A DNA stretch of 64,000 bases from Procambarus clarkii (taxonomy: Eukaryota; Arthropoda; Malacostraca; Decapoda; Cambaridae), in assembly GCF_040958095.1 (NCBI RefSeq), contig NC_091150.1, positions 64,983,368 to 65,047,367 on the forward strand, read 5' to 3'. This document shows positions 1 through 11,067 of the stretch, in pieces. The first letter of the stretch is position 1, and each line of letters opens with the position of its first letter. Below the pieces are notes generated by a model. That model saw only the letters and a list, made by a program, of their open reading frames with translations. It had not been told where the DNA came from and ran no database searches. The position numbers were made by a program, and so were the translations under genes.

Positions 1-2942
1 CAACGACAACATCTGCTGCAAGTGTCCAGGGACAACATCTGCTGCAGGTGTCCAGGGACAACACCTGTTGCAGGTGTCCAGGGACAACATCTGGTGCAGG
101 TGTCCAGGGACAACATCTGGTGCAGGTGTCCAGGACAACATGTGCTGCAGGTGTCCAGGGACAACATCTGGCTCAGGTGTCCACGAACAACATCTGGCGC
201 AGGTGACCAGGGACAACATCTGCTGCAGGTGTCCAGGGACAACATCTGGCACAGGTGTCCAGGGACAACATCTGCTGCAGGTGTCCAGGGACAACACCTG
301 TTGCAGGTGTCCAGGGACAACATCTGGTGCAGGTGTCCAGGGACAACTTCTGGTGCAGGTGTCCAGGGACATCATCTGGTGCAGGTGTCCAGGGACAACA
401 CCTGTTGCAGGTGCCCAGGAACAACATCTGGGGCAGGTGTCCAGGACAATATCTGGCACACGTGTCTAGAGAGAACATCTGCTGTAGGTGTCCAGGGACA
501 ACATGTGCTGCAGGTGTCCAGGGACAACATCTGGCTCAGGTGTCCACGAACAACATCTGGCGCAGGTGACCAGGGACAACATCTGCTGCAGGTGTCCAGG
601 GACAACATCTGGCACAGGTGTCCAGGGACAACATCTGCTGCAGGTGTCCAGGGACAACACCTGTTGCAGGTGTCCAGGGACAACATCTGGTGCAGGTGTC
701 CAGGGACAACTTCTGGTGCAGGTGTCCAGGGACATCATCTGGTGCAGGTGTCCAGGGACAACACCTGTTGCAGGTGCCCAGGAACAACATCTGGGGCAGG
801 TGTCCAGGACAATATCTGGCACACGTGTCTAGAGAGAACATCTGCTGTAGGTGTCCAGGGACAACATCTGCTGCAGGTGTCCAGGGACAACATCTGCTGC
901 AGGTATCCAGGGACAACATCTGGCGCAGGTGTCCAGCGACAACATCTGGGGCAGGTGTACAGGGACAACATCTTGCGCAGAATTCCATGGACAACATCTG
1001 GCGCAGGTTTCCAGGGACAACATCATGCACAGGTGTCCAGGGGACAACATCTGGTGCAGGTGTCCTGGGGCAACATCTGCTGCAGGTGTCCAGGTACAAC
1101 ATCTGGTGCAGGTGTCCAGGGACAACATCTGGCGCAGATGTCCAGGGACAACATCAGGTTCATGTGTCCAGGGAAAACATCTGGCACAGGTGTCCAGGGG
1201 AAAACATCTGACGCAGGTGTCCTGGGACAACATCTGACATCTGTTGCAGGTGTCCAGGGACAACAGCTGCTGCAGGTGTCCATGGACAACATCTGCTGAA
1301 TGTGTCCAGGGACAACATCTGGCGCAGGAGTCCAGGGACAAAATCTGGTGCAGGTGTCTAGGGACAACATCAGGCACAGGTGTCCATGGGACAACATTTG
1401 ACGCAGGTGTCAAAGGACAACATCTGCTGCAGGTGTAGAGGGACAACATTTGGCACAGGTGTCCAGGGACAACATCTGGTGCAGGTGTCCAGGTATGAAA
1501 TCTGACGCAGGTGTCCAGGGACAACATCTGCTGCAGGTGTCCAGGGACAACATTTGCTGCAGGTGTCCAAGGTCAACATCTATCGCAGGTGTCCAGAGAC
1601 AACATCAGTTGCAGGTGTCCAGGAACAACATCAGGCGCGGGTGTCCAGGGACAACTGGCGCAGATGTCCAGGGACAACATCTGGCGCAGGTGTCCAAGGA
1701 CAACATCTGGTACAGGTGTCCAGGGCTGGCGCAGATGTCCAAAGACAACATCAGGTGCAGGTGTCTAGAGGACAACATATGACGCAGGTGTCAAGGGACA
1801 TCTGACGCAGGTGTCCAGGGACAACAACTGACGCAGGTGTCCAGGGACAACATCTGCTGCAGGTGTCCAGGGACATTTGCTGCAGGTGTCCAGGGACAAC
1901 ATCTGTTGCAGGTGTCCAGGAACAACATCTGGCGCGGGTGTCTAGGGACAACTGGCGCAGATGTCCAGGGACCACATCTGGCGCAGGTGTATAGGGACAA
2001 CATCTGGTGCAGGTGTCCTGGGCTGGCGCAGATGTCCGAAGACAACATCAGGTGCAGGTGTCCAGAGGACAACATATGACGCAGGTGTCCATGAAAACAT
2101 ATTCTGCAGGTGTCCAGAGACAACATCTGCTGCAGGTGTCCAGGGACTACATCTGCTGCAGGTGTCCAGGGACCACATCTGGCGCAGGTGTCAAGGGACA
2201 ACATCTGGAGCAGATGTCCAGGGACAACATCAGGTGCAGGTGTCCAGGGACAACATCTGGCAAAGGTGTCCAGGGACAACATCTGGTGCAGGTGTCCATG
2301 TACAACATCTGGCACAGGTGTCAAGGGGACAACATCTGACGCAGGTGTCCAGGGACAACATCTGCCGCAGGTGTCGAGGGACAACATCTGGCACAGGTGT
2401 CCAGGGACATCTGGCACAGGTGTCCAGGGACAACATCTGGTGCAGAAGTCCAGGGACTAAATCTGGCACAGTTGTCCAGGTACAACATCTGGCACAGGCG
2501 TCCAGGGACAACATCTGGCGCAGGTGTCCAGAGGTAACATCTTGCGCAGGTGTCCAGGGACAACATCTGGTAGAGGTTTTCAGGGACAACATCTTGCGCA
2601 GGTGTACAGGGACAACATCTGGTGCAGGTGTCCAGGGACAACATCTGCCGCAGGTGTGCAGGGACAACACCTACTGCAGGTGTCCAGGGACAACATCTTG
2701 CACAGGTGTCCAGGGACAACACCTGCTGCAAGTGTCCAGGGACAACACCTGCTGCAGGTGTCCAGGGACAACACCTGCTGCAGGTGTCCAGGGACAACAC
2801 CTGCTGCAGGTGTCCAAAAACAACACCTGCTGCAAGTGTCCAGGGACAACATCTGGGGCAGGTGTCCAGGGACAACATCTGGGGCAGGTGTCCAGGACAA
2901 TATCTGGCACACGTGTCCAGAGAAAACATCTGCTGTAGGTGT
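1..2942. repeat. 26-bp minisatellite array (family 1), left block
   Basis: Direct tandem repeats of a 26-bp unit, roughly CAGGTGTCCAGGGACAACAT followed by CTGCTG, run from the first base to the start of the LTR at 2943. Most changes fall in the last six bases (CTGCTG, CTGGTG, CTGGCG, CTGGCA, CCTGTTG). A few units are 23-25 bp long, for example around 1657, 1730, 1875 and 2406. Each unit contains the dyad TGTCC-AG-GGACA. Because 26 is not a multiple of three and the unit has no stop codon, three units read as a stop-free 26-residue repeat in several frames and on both strands. This gives apparent proteins of up to 425 residues that are not genes. The array starts before the window. Confidence 0.97.
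141..866. repeat. 363-bp higher-order duplication inside the 26-bp array
   Basis: Two adjacent copies, 141-503 and 504-866, look essentially identical, including rare variants: TGTGCTG, the CCACGAACAAC unit, the GGTGACCAGG unit, ACTTCTGG, ACATCATC, and the GACAATATCTGGCACACGTG unit followed by TCTAGAGAGAA. The period of 363 equals thirteen 26-bp units plus one 25-bp unit. A related version of the terminal block recurs at 2865-2940, just before the LTR. Block duplication by unequal exchange or replication slippage is the simplest explanation. Confidence 0.93.
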
Positions 2943-5039
2943 TGTTATGATCTCAGCCTACAGGAGAAACGAGTCTCCCTCCTTTGAGAGTTATTCATCA
3001 AGCCTGACCTGATTAGAAGGTCTAGCGAATATTGAGGTGATAACGCATATGTAAAATAGTTGCTTGGATATGTGTAACAGTTTGAGATTATGGGCAATGA
3101 AGAAGAAAACAGATAAATGACTGGCTAGGAGATGTGGACATTTTGCTGGAGGCGTGAGGCTCGCTTCCGGAGGACCTTGACCTCACTTGAGTGCCAGACA
3201 TCGCAGGGGGAAGCTGCGCTCCATGAGCTCCCACCAGAAGGGAACCCCTAGTGATATATCTCGAAGAGAAGAGAAGTGTGTAGACGTGCCAGCTGTGGAA
3301 CCGAGCTGGGAACGTTGTGGTATCAAGTCCTGGTCGACGAGCAGAGTTTAATAAGCTCCTCAGAGGCATTTTCGTGGGCTGTGTGGAGTGCCCTGACCAG
3401 ACGCCGTCAGAGGGAAAGCGCCCTCGATCAGTTAATCTGTGGTAAGCACGATATACGCCAGTTCATAGTGATCACTTATAGTTGGTCGTGTGCCCAGCGA
3501 CAGTAGCAATGTTTATTTATAAGTTAGACATGTTTTAATAAGGCAGAAAGCCTGAAATAGGAGAGTGAAGAGGGAGGAGCACGGAGCGACGTCCATCCCC
3601 TCTGAGCTCTGACCGACGACTGAGGGAGCCTGGCTCCTGATGGAGGAAGACCCTCCCAGTGAGTGAGGACCGCCGCCAGGCGAGGTGGAGTATGGACCCG
3701 CCCAAAACGGGGGAGTCCACTCTCACTGTATGTAGAGAACAGATAGAGGTTTGAGGCAAACATATTGTGTGAATATTTTTTTGTTTATGTGTTAAAGGGG
3801 AACATTTTATTGGAGTGTCGATGGGTTGCAGGTTTGTTCTTTGGGGAAGAAGTGGCTGAGAACTTCGAAGCCAGCCTAGATGAAGTAATTGATGAGACTC
3901 CAAGGTAGTGAAGGAGAGGACCTCGAGCTGTGAGGAGAAGCAGTGAAGAGGAGTGTCACATGCTTCTGTAGAGGTGGTGAAGCACCATAGTTGCACGAGG
4001 AAACTTCATGGTGTAGCAGCCAAGAGAGCTGTGGAGGACCCTAGCAGAAGGGTGAAGCACCGTAGTTGCTCAAGGAAACTTCATGATAGCAGCCTGGAGG
4101 AGCTGCAGAGGATCCTGGTAGTGAAGCCCGGAAGAACCTAAGGATATTAGGGTAGTGAACTTCCAGAGGTGGAAGGGGAAGTTCTGGTGGATTACTTATA
4201 GGGAGTTGATAGTGTTTGGTTGTCATTAGCGTGCAAGACGCAGTGAGAGGTGAGTGACTGTTTGCATTTTTATGTCAAGGAGTGATTTATTCTGAAGCTT
4301 AGAGTTGCAGTCGTAGGCTTGATTACCTACAGATGTATGTGCTCGAGGACTGACAGTGATCGATTAATCATTGTTGTGTATCAATGAACATTTATACTGA
4401 TATATGTTATTGCATTCAAATGCTGGTTTTCTATATATACATTATCTTGCTGATAGTGCAACAGTGTATGTAGGCTTGATCAACTTGAGGAGGTTAATAG
4501 TATCAGGTGGTGAACCAGGAGATAGGATACCACTTGATAAGCTGATAATAGAGTTCTGATGGTGTTGGAGTGCAACCTGATTGTGATATTATAGAGTATA
4601 GGATTCATTATTATTATATGTGTGTATGTATCGTGTATGTGCTTTGTCCAGTAAATGTGTCACAATTTGCTGGTGTTTGCCCTTGTCCTAGTGAGGCTTC
4701 CCAGGAGGTAGTAAAGAAGGAGAGAGAGAGAGAAAGAACCATGAACCACTGCTGTGGACAGGGTAGGAGGTAATACTAGTAAGTCATAGGGGGATTGAGG
4801 AGATCATATCTCATAAGGAGAGAGTGGGGAGTCACAGCGGCTCGAGTGGGTGTGTGCACGTGACAACGAGGCTAAGTGTTGGAGCCGCATTCCCTAAACG
4901 TGTGACGTTGAGCCCCTCTCCAAGAGCCAGAAGCGCCAAGGGTGATCTCCTAGTATAAGCACTCTACCGAGTTGTGGGTTGGGTTGTCCATAGAGAAGGA
5001 TCAACGACGACAACACCAACCAACCCACAGACTATAATA
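2943..5039 (+). mobile_element. Solo LTR (2.1 kb) of a gypsy-like retrotransposon, in the 26-bp array
   Basis: This block starts TGTTATGATCTC and ends TATAATA. It is about 95% identical, over the parts compared, to the reverse complement of 20801-22889. That second copy is followed by a primer-binding-like site and gag, so this sequence is an LTR. The 26-bp repeat continues on both sides, and GTGT (2939-2942 and 5040-5043) looks like a 4-bp target-site duplication. No internal region remains, so this is a solo LTR left by LTR-LTR recombination. Short open frames inside it occur mirrored in the other copy and show no recognisable protein. The LTR ends TATAANA rather than the usual CA. Orientation is taken from the second copy. 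Confidence 0.85.
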
Positions 5040-5605
5040 GTGTCCAGGGACAACATCTGCTGCAGGTGTCCAGGGACAACATCTGCTGCAGGTGTCCATG
5101 GACGACATCTGGCGCAGATGTGTTGGGACAACATCTGCAGCTGGTGTCCAAAGGACAACATTTGGCACAGGTGTTCAGGGGTAACATCTCGTGCAGGTGT
5201 CCAGGGACAACATCTGGCTCAGGTGTCCAGGGACAATATCAGGCGCAGATGTCCAGGGACAACTTCAGGTGCAGGTGTCCAGGGACAACATCTGGCACAG
5301 GTTTCCAGGGGACAACATATGACGCTGGTGTCCAGGGAAACATCTGCTGCAGGTGTCCAGTGATAACATCTGGCCCAGGTGTCCAGGGACAAAATCTGCA
5401 GCTGGTGTCCAAGGGACAACATCTGGTGCAGGTGTCCAGGGAGAACATCTGGTGCAGGTGTCCAGGGACAACATCTGGTGCAGGTGTCCAGGGACAACAT
5501 CTCCTCCAGGTGTCCAGGGACAACATCTGCTGCAGGTGTCCAGGGATAACATCTGGAGCAGGTGTCCTGGGACCACATCTGGTGCAGGTGTCCAGGGACA
5601 CCTGC
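5040..5605. repeat. 26-bp minisatellite array (family 1), right block
   Basis: The 26-bp unit resumes directly after the solo LTR and runs for about 21 units, with more scattered variants (CAGCTGGTGTCCAAAGG, CTGGCCCAGG, CTCCTCCAGG). It ends in a CCAGGGAC half-unit that pairs with the first bases of the next repeat family. It belongs to the same array as 1-2942, split by the LTR insertion. Confidence 0.95.
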
Positions 5606-5613
5606 GTCCCTGG
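5592..5613. repeat. Inverted repeat at the junction of the two minisatellite families
   Basis: CCAGGGAC (5592-5599), a six-base loop ACCTGC, then GTCCCTGG (5606-5613) form a perfect 8-bp hairpin. The left arm belongs to the 26-bp family. The right arm leads straight into the first GGTGGTGGGAGGCCGCC unit of the second family. Confidence 0.9.
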
Positions 5614-6110
5614 TGGTGGGAGGCCGCCGTCATCTTTGTGGTGGTGGTGGTGGGAGGCCGCCCTCATCTTTGTGGTGGTGGTGGGAGGCCGCCCTCATCT
5701 TTGTGGTGGTGGTGGTGGAAGACCGCCCTCATCTTTGTGGTGGTGGTGGTGGGAGGCCGCCCTCATCTTTGTGGTGGTGGTGGTGGGAGGCCGCCCTCAT
5801 CTTTGTGGTGGTGGTGGTGAGGGGCTGCCGTCATCTTTGTTCTGGTGGTGGTGGTGGGAGGCCGCCCTCATCTTTGTCGCGGTGGTGGTGGGAGGCCGCC
5901 CTCATCTTTGTGGTGGTGGTGGGAGGCCGCCCTCATCCTTGTCGCGGTGGTGGTGGGAGGCCGCCCTCATCTTTGTGATGGTGGTGGTGGGAGGCCGCCC
6001 TCATCTTTGTGGTGGTGGTGGGAGGCCGCCCTCATCGTTGTGGTGGTGGTGGGAAGCCGCCCTCATCTTTGTGGTGCTGGTGGTTGTGGTGAGAGGCCAC
6101 CCTCATCTTT
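5606..6110. repeat. 34-bp minisatellite array (family 2), first block
   Basis: The unit is approximately GGGAGGCCGCCCTCATCTTT plus GTGGTGCTGGTGGT (34 bp). Lengths of 31, 34, 37 and 40 arise from gain or loss of GTG/GGT triplets. The block stops abruptly in CCCTCATCTTT at the boundary with the RNase H fragment of the adjacent retroelement. One strand is very G-rich. Stop-free reading in all plus frames is a property of the unit. Confidence 0.96.
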
Positions 6111-6682
6111 GACGCTTCAGACTTAGGAGCAGGTGCTGTTTTGTTCCAAGTAGGACCAGATGAGTTAGAACATCCTGTTTATTATTTCTCACGTAAGTTT
6201 GACAAGACACAAATTAATTACTCTGTAGTTGAGAAAGAAGCACTTTGTTTAATACTGGCAGTGAAGAAATTTGAGACATATTTGTCAGGAAATCAAGTGG
6301 TAGTATATACAGACCATAATCCATTGACATTTATTAACTAAGAAGTGTAAAAACCAGAGAATACTTAGATGGACATTGATTCTGCAAGAATTCAATATTG
6401 TAATTCGTCATATTCCTGGGAGGCAAAATGTTATTGCTGATGCCTTATCCAGAGGATTTCCTGTTGCAGTGCCATAATATGAAGTGTTCTATACCCATAA
6501 GATGTATGTAAATTTTGTATTTTTTTACTGTGTGAAATTTCATTGCTTTGTACTTTGATTTTAGTTGAAGTATTTTCATGTTTTATTTTCATGTTATATT
6601 ACATGTTATATTTCATGCAGTGAAAAAAAAAATGAAATCAACCTTCAGTTAATTTCATTTTTTTCTTAGGGGACGGGAGGGA
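6111..6682 (+). pseudogene. RNase H and 3' non-coding remnant of upstream gypsy-like copy
   Basis: This stretch matches 12207-12866 almost base for base, apart from an 88-bp extra inverted segment in the downstream copy. It encodes the RNase H part of pol from the middle of the DASDLGAG motif to NPLTFIN. The same single-base lesion (TAAC-T-AAGAAG near 6338-6345) ends the frame in both copies. The following TINxx...PGRQNVIADALSRG-type C-terminal stretch and a purine-rich tract AGGGGACGGGAGGGA (6668-6682) lead to the LTR. Everything upstream of RNase H in this copy is missing and replaced by minisatellite. Confidence 0.88.
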
Positions 6683-7510
6683 TGTTACGAATCTCAATAG
6701 GATTCTGACATTACTCTTGATTCTCATATATCTTTTTTATCTTATTCTATAATTAATTTTGCATCCAGATGATATAAGATTTTGTATATTATATATTATA
6801 GCATGCTGTAGTGTGCCTGAGTTGCATTATACTGTATGAGGCTTTTGGGTTAGATTTCTCAGGTAGTTTCTCCGTGTGGACGGTTGACCATATTCGGATG
6901 TGGCCAGTGTGGGAACATTGTTGTCAATTGAGTGTTTATAGTTTTACCTTGATTAATTCCCATATTTGGTTGCCGTTATTTTGTATGGAATGTTGTACCA
7001 GTGTTTGCTACTCTATAGATTGATAATGTTTTGAATATTGGTGCTGCATTTGTTTATTAGAATTTCTCCAATATTTATGTGGATGTTTGGTTGATTTTTT
7101 GGTAGACGCTTGGTCTGCGTACCAAGGCGTGGGCAGAGGCGTGGCAGCTGTTGTCGAGAGGAGATGTGTTGTTAAGTTAAGTCAGTTGTCACTGTTATTT
7201 TTAGTTCCTTTAAAGTAATTTCCCTGGTGTGATGATATTGTATATATCTCTCAAATTAATCCATGTTTTGGTGATAGTGCTCATGTCTCAATAAGGAGGT
7301 TATTCTATGATTTGCATGCTGAAGAATATTTCTGCGTATTTATTTATACATTTAAATATTGTTATGTTTGTCCCCCTTAGCATAAATATATTGTTCTCCA
7401 TTTTATGCAGTGATGTATTTATACCCCTAGACAAAAGTTGGCAAGGCCGAGTTATCATTTTCTTTACACTGCGGGGAGAAGAACCTTATTTAGTCTCAAG
7501 GGTGGTAACA
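6683..7510 (+). mobile_element. 5' LTR of Gmr1-type gypsy element (also 3' LTR of the truncated copy)
   Basis: The 828-bp sequence begins TGTTACGAATC and ends GGTGGTAACA, giving the terminal inverted repeat TGTTAC/GTAACA. An 828-bp copy lies at 12867-13694. I saw three base differences: 6769 A/T, 6832 C/T and 7358 A/G. The polypurine tract sits immediately upstream and a primer-binding-like motif just downstream. This LTR is shared by the truncated copy on its left and the full-length copy on its right. Confidence 0.93.
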
Positions 7511-7512
7511 AA

Positions 7513-7532
7513 TGAGGGCCACTGTCCGGGAG
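7513..7532 (+). promoter_or_regulatory. Probable tRNA primer-binding site
   Basis: TGAGGGCCACTGTCCGGGAG lies two bases inside the LTR. It resembles the proline-tRNA primer-binding site known from gammaretroviruses (TGGGGGCTCGTCCGGGAT) and the corresponding motif of the minus-strand element at 20778-20797. The tRNA assignment is inference; the position and the shared motif are seen directly. Confidence 0.55.
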
Positions 7533-7761
7533 CTTAAACCTAATTCCCAGTAATGTTTGTACAATTGACAGTGCTAATTATTAATAGCAATTGCCTTCCT
7601 AGGTGCTCTGTGATTATCTAGTGACATCTAATCAAGCCTGTGAAATTATCTGTTCAATCTGAGCTGCTGTGAAAACTTCTCAACGCATCACGATTTGAGG
7701 TAAGTGTTCAGCTTGTGCCAGGGGCCAAGCATAATTTTCAGTGTTGTTTCAAGTGTAAGTT

Positions 7762-8844
7762 GTGATTATTGAGCCAACCATGGAGGATCAGGTTGCTGCG
7801 CTGGTGGATCTGCCAAATTTTGGTAAAATTAAAGACTTAAAGAAGTCCTGTTTGTTATTGCTGGCTGATAAATTGAACCTAGCATTTTCCAGTAAAATGT
7901 TGAAAGCTCAAGTGTTAAGAGTGATTGTCACACACTTGGTGGAGGAGGAGAGACTTGAAGAAGAGTGTTTGGGAGAGTTAGAAGAAGAGTCAAGTGATAA
8001 GGTGGCAATCTTAAAGTTGGAGTTGGAGACTAAATTAGAAATGGCTAGGCTGGAAGCAGACAAGCAGAGGCTGGCAGCAGACAAGCAGAGGTTAGAGTTG
8101 CAGAACCAGACAAAACACCTTGAGTTGGAGGCTCAGTTAAGACTAGCAGAGCAACAAACTAAACAAACCGAGCAGCAGAGTAGACAATTAGAAATTCAGC
8201 AGAGTATTGCTGAAAATAATAACAGGTTAGAACAGCAGAGAATTGCAGCAGGACAAGGTAACACTAGTAATAATCCAGAGAGTACAAATAGTTCTTCTAA
8301 GTACAGTAAACATGTAGAATTACCTAAGTTTAATGAAGAAGATCCAGAAATATTTTTCTTGCATTTTAAGAAACTAGCAGTCAGCATGAACTGGCCTGTC
8401 GATCAATGGGTTAGCATATTACAAGGACAATTTAAGGGTAAAGCTCAAGAGGTATTTGCATCTTTGCCTGCTGAGAATTCTTTCGATTTTAAATTTGTTC
8501 AGCAAAGTATTTTGAATGCCTAACAGCAGATCCCAGAGGCACATAGAATAAAATTCAGAAGTTTAAAAAGAGCACATGACCAGACTATTTCTGACTTTGT
8601 GTGAGTAAAATTAAATCACTTTACCAGATGGATTAAAGCACTTAATATTACAGAGTTTGAGACTTTAAGAGACCTCATAGTAACTGAGGAAGTAGTGGGA
8701 TGTCTACCAGAGAAATTAGCTTTATTTATGGCTGAAAATAAACAAACCACTGATCTTATCAAATTAGCCAAGCTAGCTGAGGAGCATGAACTACTTACTA
8801 AAGTGCCTTTTAGAGCACCAATTAATCATTTTAATTATAACTAA
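7762..8844 (+). pseudogene. gag: Gag of the Gmr1-type element, interrupted by stops
   Basis: The open part (7762-8523, 253 codons; an ATG at 7780 is an alternative start) begins with an acidic helical segment. A long charged coiled-coil follows (about residues 70-155, rich in E, K, Q and L), then the start of a capsid-like domain (KFNEEDPEIFFLHFKKLAVS). The same frame continues past TAA at 8521 and TGA at 8602 to TAA at 8842. The continuation is helical, includes a VVGCLPEKLALFM segment, and resembles the SCAN-like capsid region of gypsy Gag proteins. Gag forms the particle that packages element RNA. Two premature stops make this copy non-functional unless they are sequencing errors. Confidence 0.82.
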
Positions 8845-8952
8845 TCATTATGCTCATAAAAATCATGTTTTCCAGACTCGACCAGCTATTTCATCTTCTT
8901 CCCTTAACCCTTCTAAATCCTAAAGCCTAAATCTGAGAAACAACAGACAAGG

Positions 8953-11067
8953 TTGTCAACCTCAAGTAATGTAGTGATTAAACCTGCAGTGGGTTCGGCT
9001 GTTCCGACCACTAGCAGATATTGCACGCATTGCAGGAGAAGAGGTCATGTGGTAAATTCATGTCATGCTTTGCACCCTGAGTTGAGACCAACTGGTCTGA
9101 TTATGAGTAGGGGGTTGCAAACCATTAATGCCAATGTTGCTCCAGTCATGCCCAAGTGGATGACTAATTTTGATCCATACCTACATTCGGGAACCCTATT
9201 ATGTACTAGTGGAACCTGGAAACCAGTCCAGTTGTTAAAGGACACTGGTGCTTCCCAGTCTTTAATTTCTCGCCGTGTTCTTACTGATGTTAGCACAGAA
9301 GACACTGGAGAGGTAGTGTTATTGCAGGGACTTGGAGGTCATATCCAGCGTGTACCATTAATTAAGGTTAACCTGAATTCTTCTATTACACCAGGTTGGT
9401 GCACTGTAGCAGTCAGTGAGCAGTTGCCCATTCCTGGGATTGATATCATTGTAGGTAATGATTTTGACAAGTGTCAATTTAGTGGGACCGATTGTCCTGT
9501 TATGTATACTAAACCTAATGCAGTACTGGCTCAATCAGAGGCGGATGATGGTGTCATTTATCCAGCCTGTGTTGTGACCAGATCCATGGGTAAGCAGAAT
9601 GTGGTAAGTCCTGCTACTACCAAGGTGGATGTTCTCGAGGCCAGGACCCCTTCAGACAGGGAGGTGGAGGTGGACCTTGAAAATACATTTTTAGCTCACA
9701 TAGATGTCGAGAGTGAGGCCGGTGCCAAAGCCCTGATTTATTCTGACCCAGATGGTCTGGAAGATGTGGCCCAGGTACCAATTCCTTGCCCGCTCGCTCC
9801 AGTTGTAGAGTTCCAGACCTTGCGTAAGTTACAGAGTACTGATCCCAGTCTTGCTGAGTGTTATGCAGAAGCAGCCGACTCCATTGATACTTTCGAGGAG
9901 AGTACGGGTTGTTATTTCAAGGATCAGTGTCTGATGAGAAGATGGAGACCATCAGGAACTCCCCCATCAGATGATTGTGAGTCTAAAACCCAGCTCGTTG
10001 TGCCAACAGAGTATAGGGAGCAGGTATTGCAAGCTGCTCATGATGACCTGATGGGAGGCCATCAAGGCATTACCAGAATGTATCATAAGATCTGTAAAGT
10101 TTTTTATTGGCCAAAACTTAAAAAAGATGTAGTCAGATATTGCCACAATTGTGTTGTGTGTCAAACTGTTGGTAAGCCTAATCAGACTGTGCCACGAGCA
10201 CCATTATACCCTATTGTAGTGCCAGAGGAGCCTTTTACTCATGTGGTACTGGATTGTGTCGGACCTTTACCCTGTACCAAATCCGGAAATATGTACATGT
10301 TTACAATTTTATGTATGACCACCAGGTTCCCTGAAGCGTATGCTTTACGTAACATTAGAGCTTCTACCATTATAAGGCAGTTGGAACGATTTTTCTCACT
10401 ATTTGGTATGCCCGTATAATTCAAACTGATAATGGGAGTAATTTTTGTTCCACCACCTTTAACCAATTCTGTAATACTTTTGGTATAAAGCACAATTTTT
10501 CTAGTCCTTACCATCCTCAGTCAGGGGGAAATCAAGCGGTTCCACCAAACTCTCAAGAAAATGTTGAAGGCAACTGGGGAAGATTCACCCAGACATTGGG
10601 ATGATAATCTGCCATTTGTTTTATTTGCGGCTAGAGATGGATTGCAAAGTGCACTAGGCTGTTCTCCATTCGAGCTGATTTTCGGACATCAGGTGAGAGG
10701 ACCTTTAAAGATGTTATATGAGAAATTGTTAGGAGATGTTACAGCCAGGCAGAGTGAGCGTTATCTGACGGATGTCCAGAGCAAGCTGTCCAGAACGAGG
10801 GAGTTGGCCTTACGACATCTAAGTGAACAACAACAGGTAATGAAGCAGAAACATGACCAGAGGTTCAAGGCAAAACTCAGAGTTTTTGAGCCAGGAGATT
10901 TGGTATTGGTCTTGAAGCCTCGTATGGGTACGTCTATGTCTAATAAATTTGCAGGACCGTATCAAGTATTAAAACGTCTTGGGGAAGTTACTTACAAGGT
11001 TTGCCATCCCAAGCAGAAACGACAGACCATGAGTGTACATGTAAACCGGTTGAAGGCTTATGTGGGC
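8953..11067 (+). pseudogene. pol: Zinc knuckle, aspartic protease and integrase of the Gmr1-type element
   Basis: The frame opening at 8953 carries a CCHC knuckle (C-X2-C-X4-H-X4-C, 9022-9063) and then a retropepsin with catalytic D-T-G at 9241-9249. After a linker, the integrase HHCC zinc domain (about 10036-10161, ending CVVC) and the first catalytic Asp region (LDCVGPL, about 10249) follow. The frame breaks near 10417. The second-Asp segment (TDNGSNF, about 10430) is in another frame, and the glutamate helix (RFHQTLKKML) returns in a third frame at about 10525-10565. The C-terminal part (10561-11103) has a GPYQVLKRLGEVTYKV-type GPY/F module ending near 11067. Protease would process the polyprotein and integrase would insert the cDNA. 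Two frameshifts in the integrase core rule out a functional product as read. Confidence 0.87.

Noticed and set aside
22..1299. 425-residue open frame with Cys-rich 26-residue repeats (RCPGTTSGAGVQGQHLLQV type)
   Set aside because: It is the 26-bp minisatellite read through three frames per cycle; equivalent open frames exist in other frames and on the minus strand, and there is no start context or domain.
1..2942. CRISPR-like array
   Set aside because: Units are contiguous with no unique spacers, and the DNA is eukaryotic.
4570..4773. Small proteins in the 2.1-kb LTR (also at 3953-4226 and mirrored at 21068-22309)
   Set aside because: Both LTR copies carry them only as parts of shared non-coding sequence; no domain is recognisable and mirrored frames occur on both strands.
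6811..7537. Short open frames in the LTR of the Gmr1-type element (duplicated at 12995-13820)
   Set aside because: They lie entirely in LTR sequence, lack any domain and are duplicated only because the LTR is.
10239..10514. Antisense frame over the integrase
   Set aside because: Shadow of the pol coding strand; no motif of its own.
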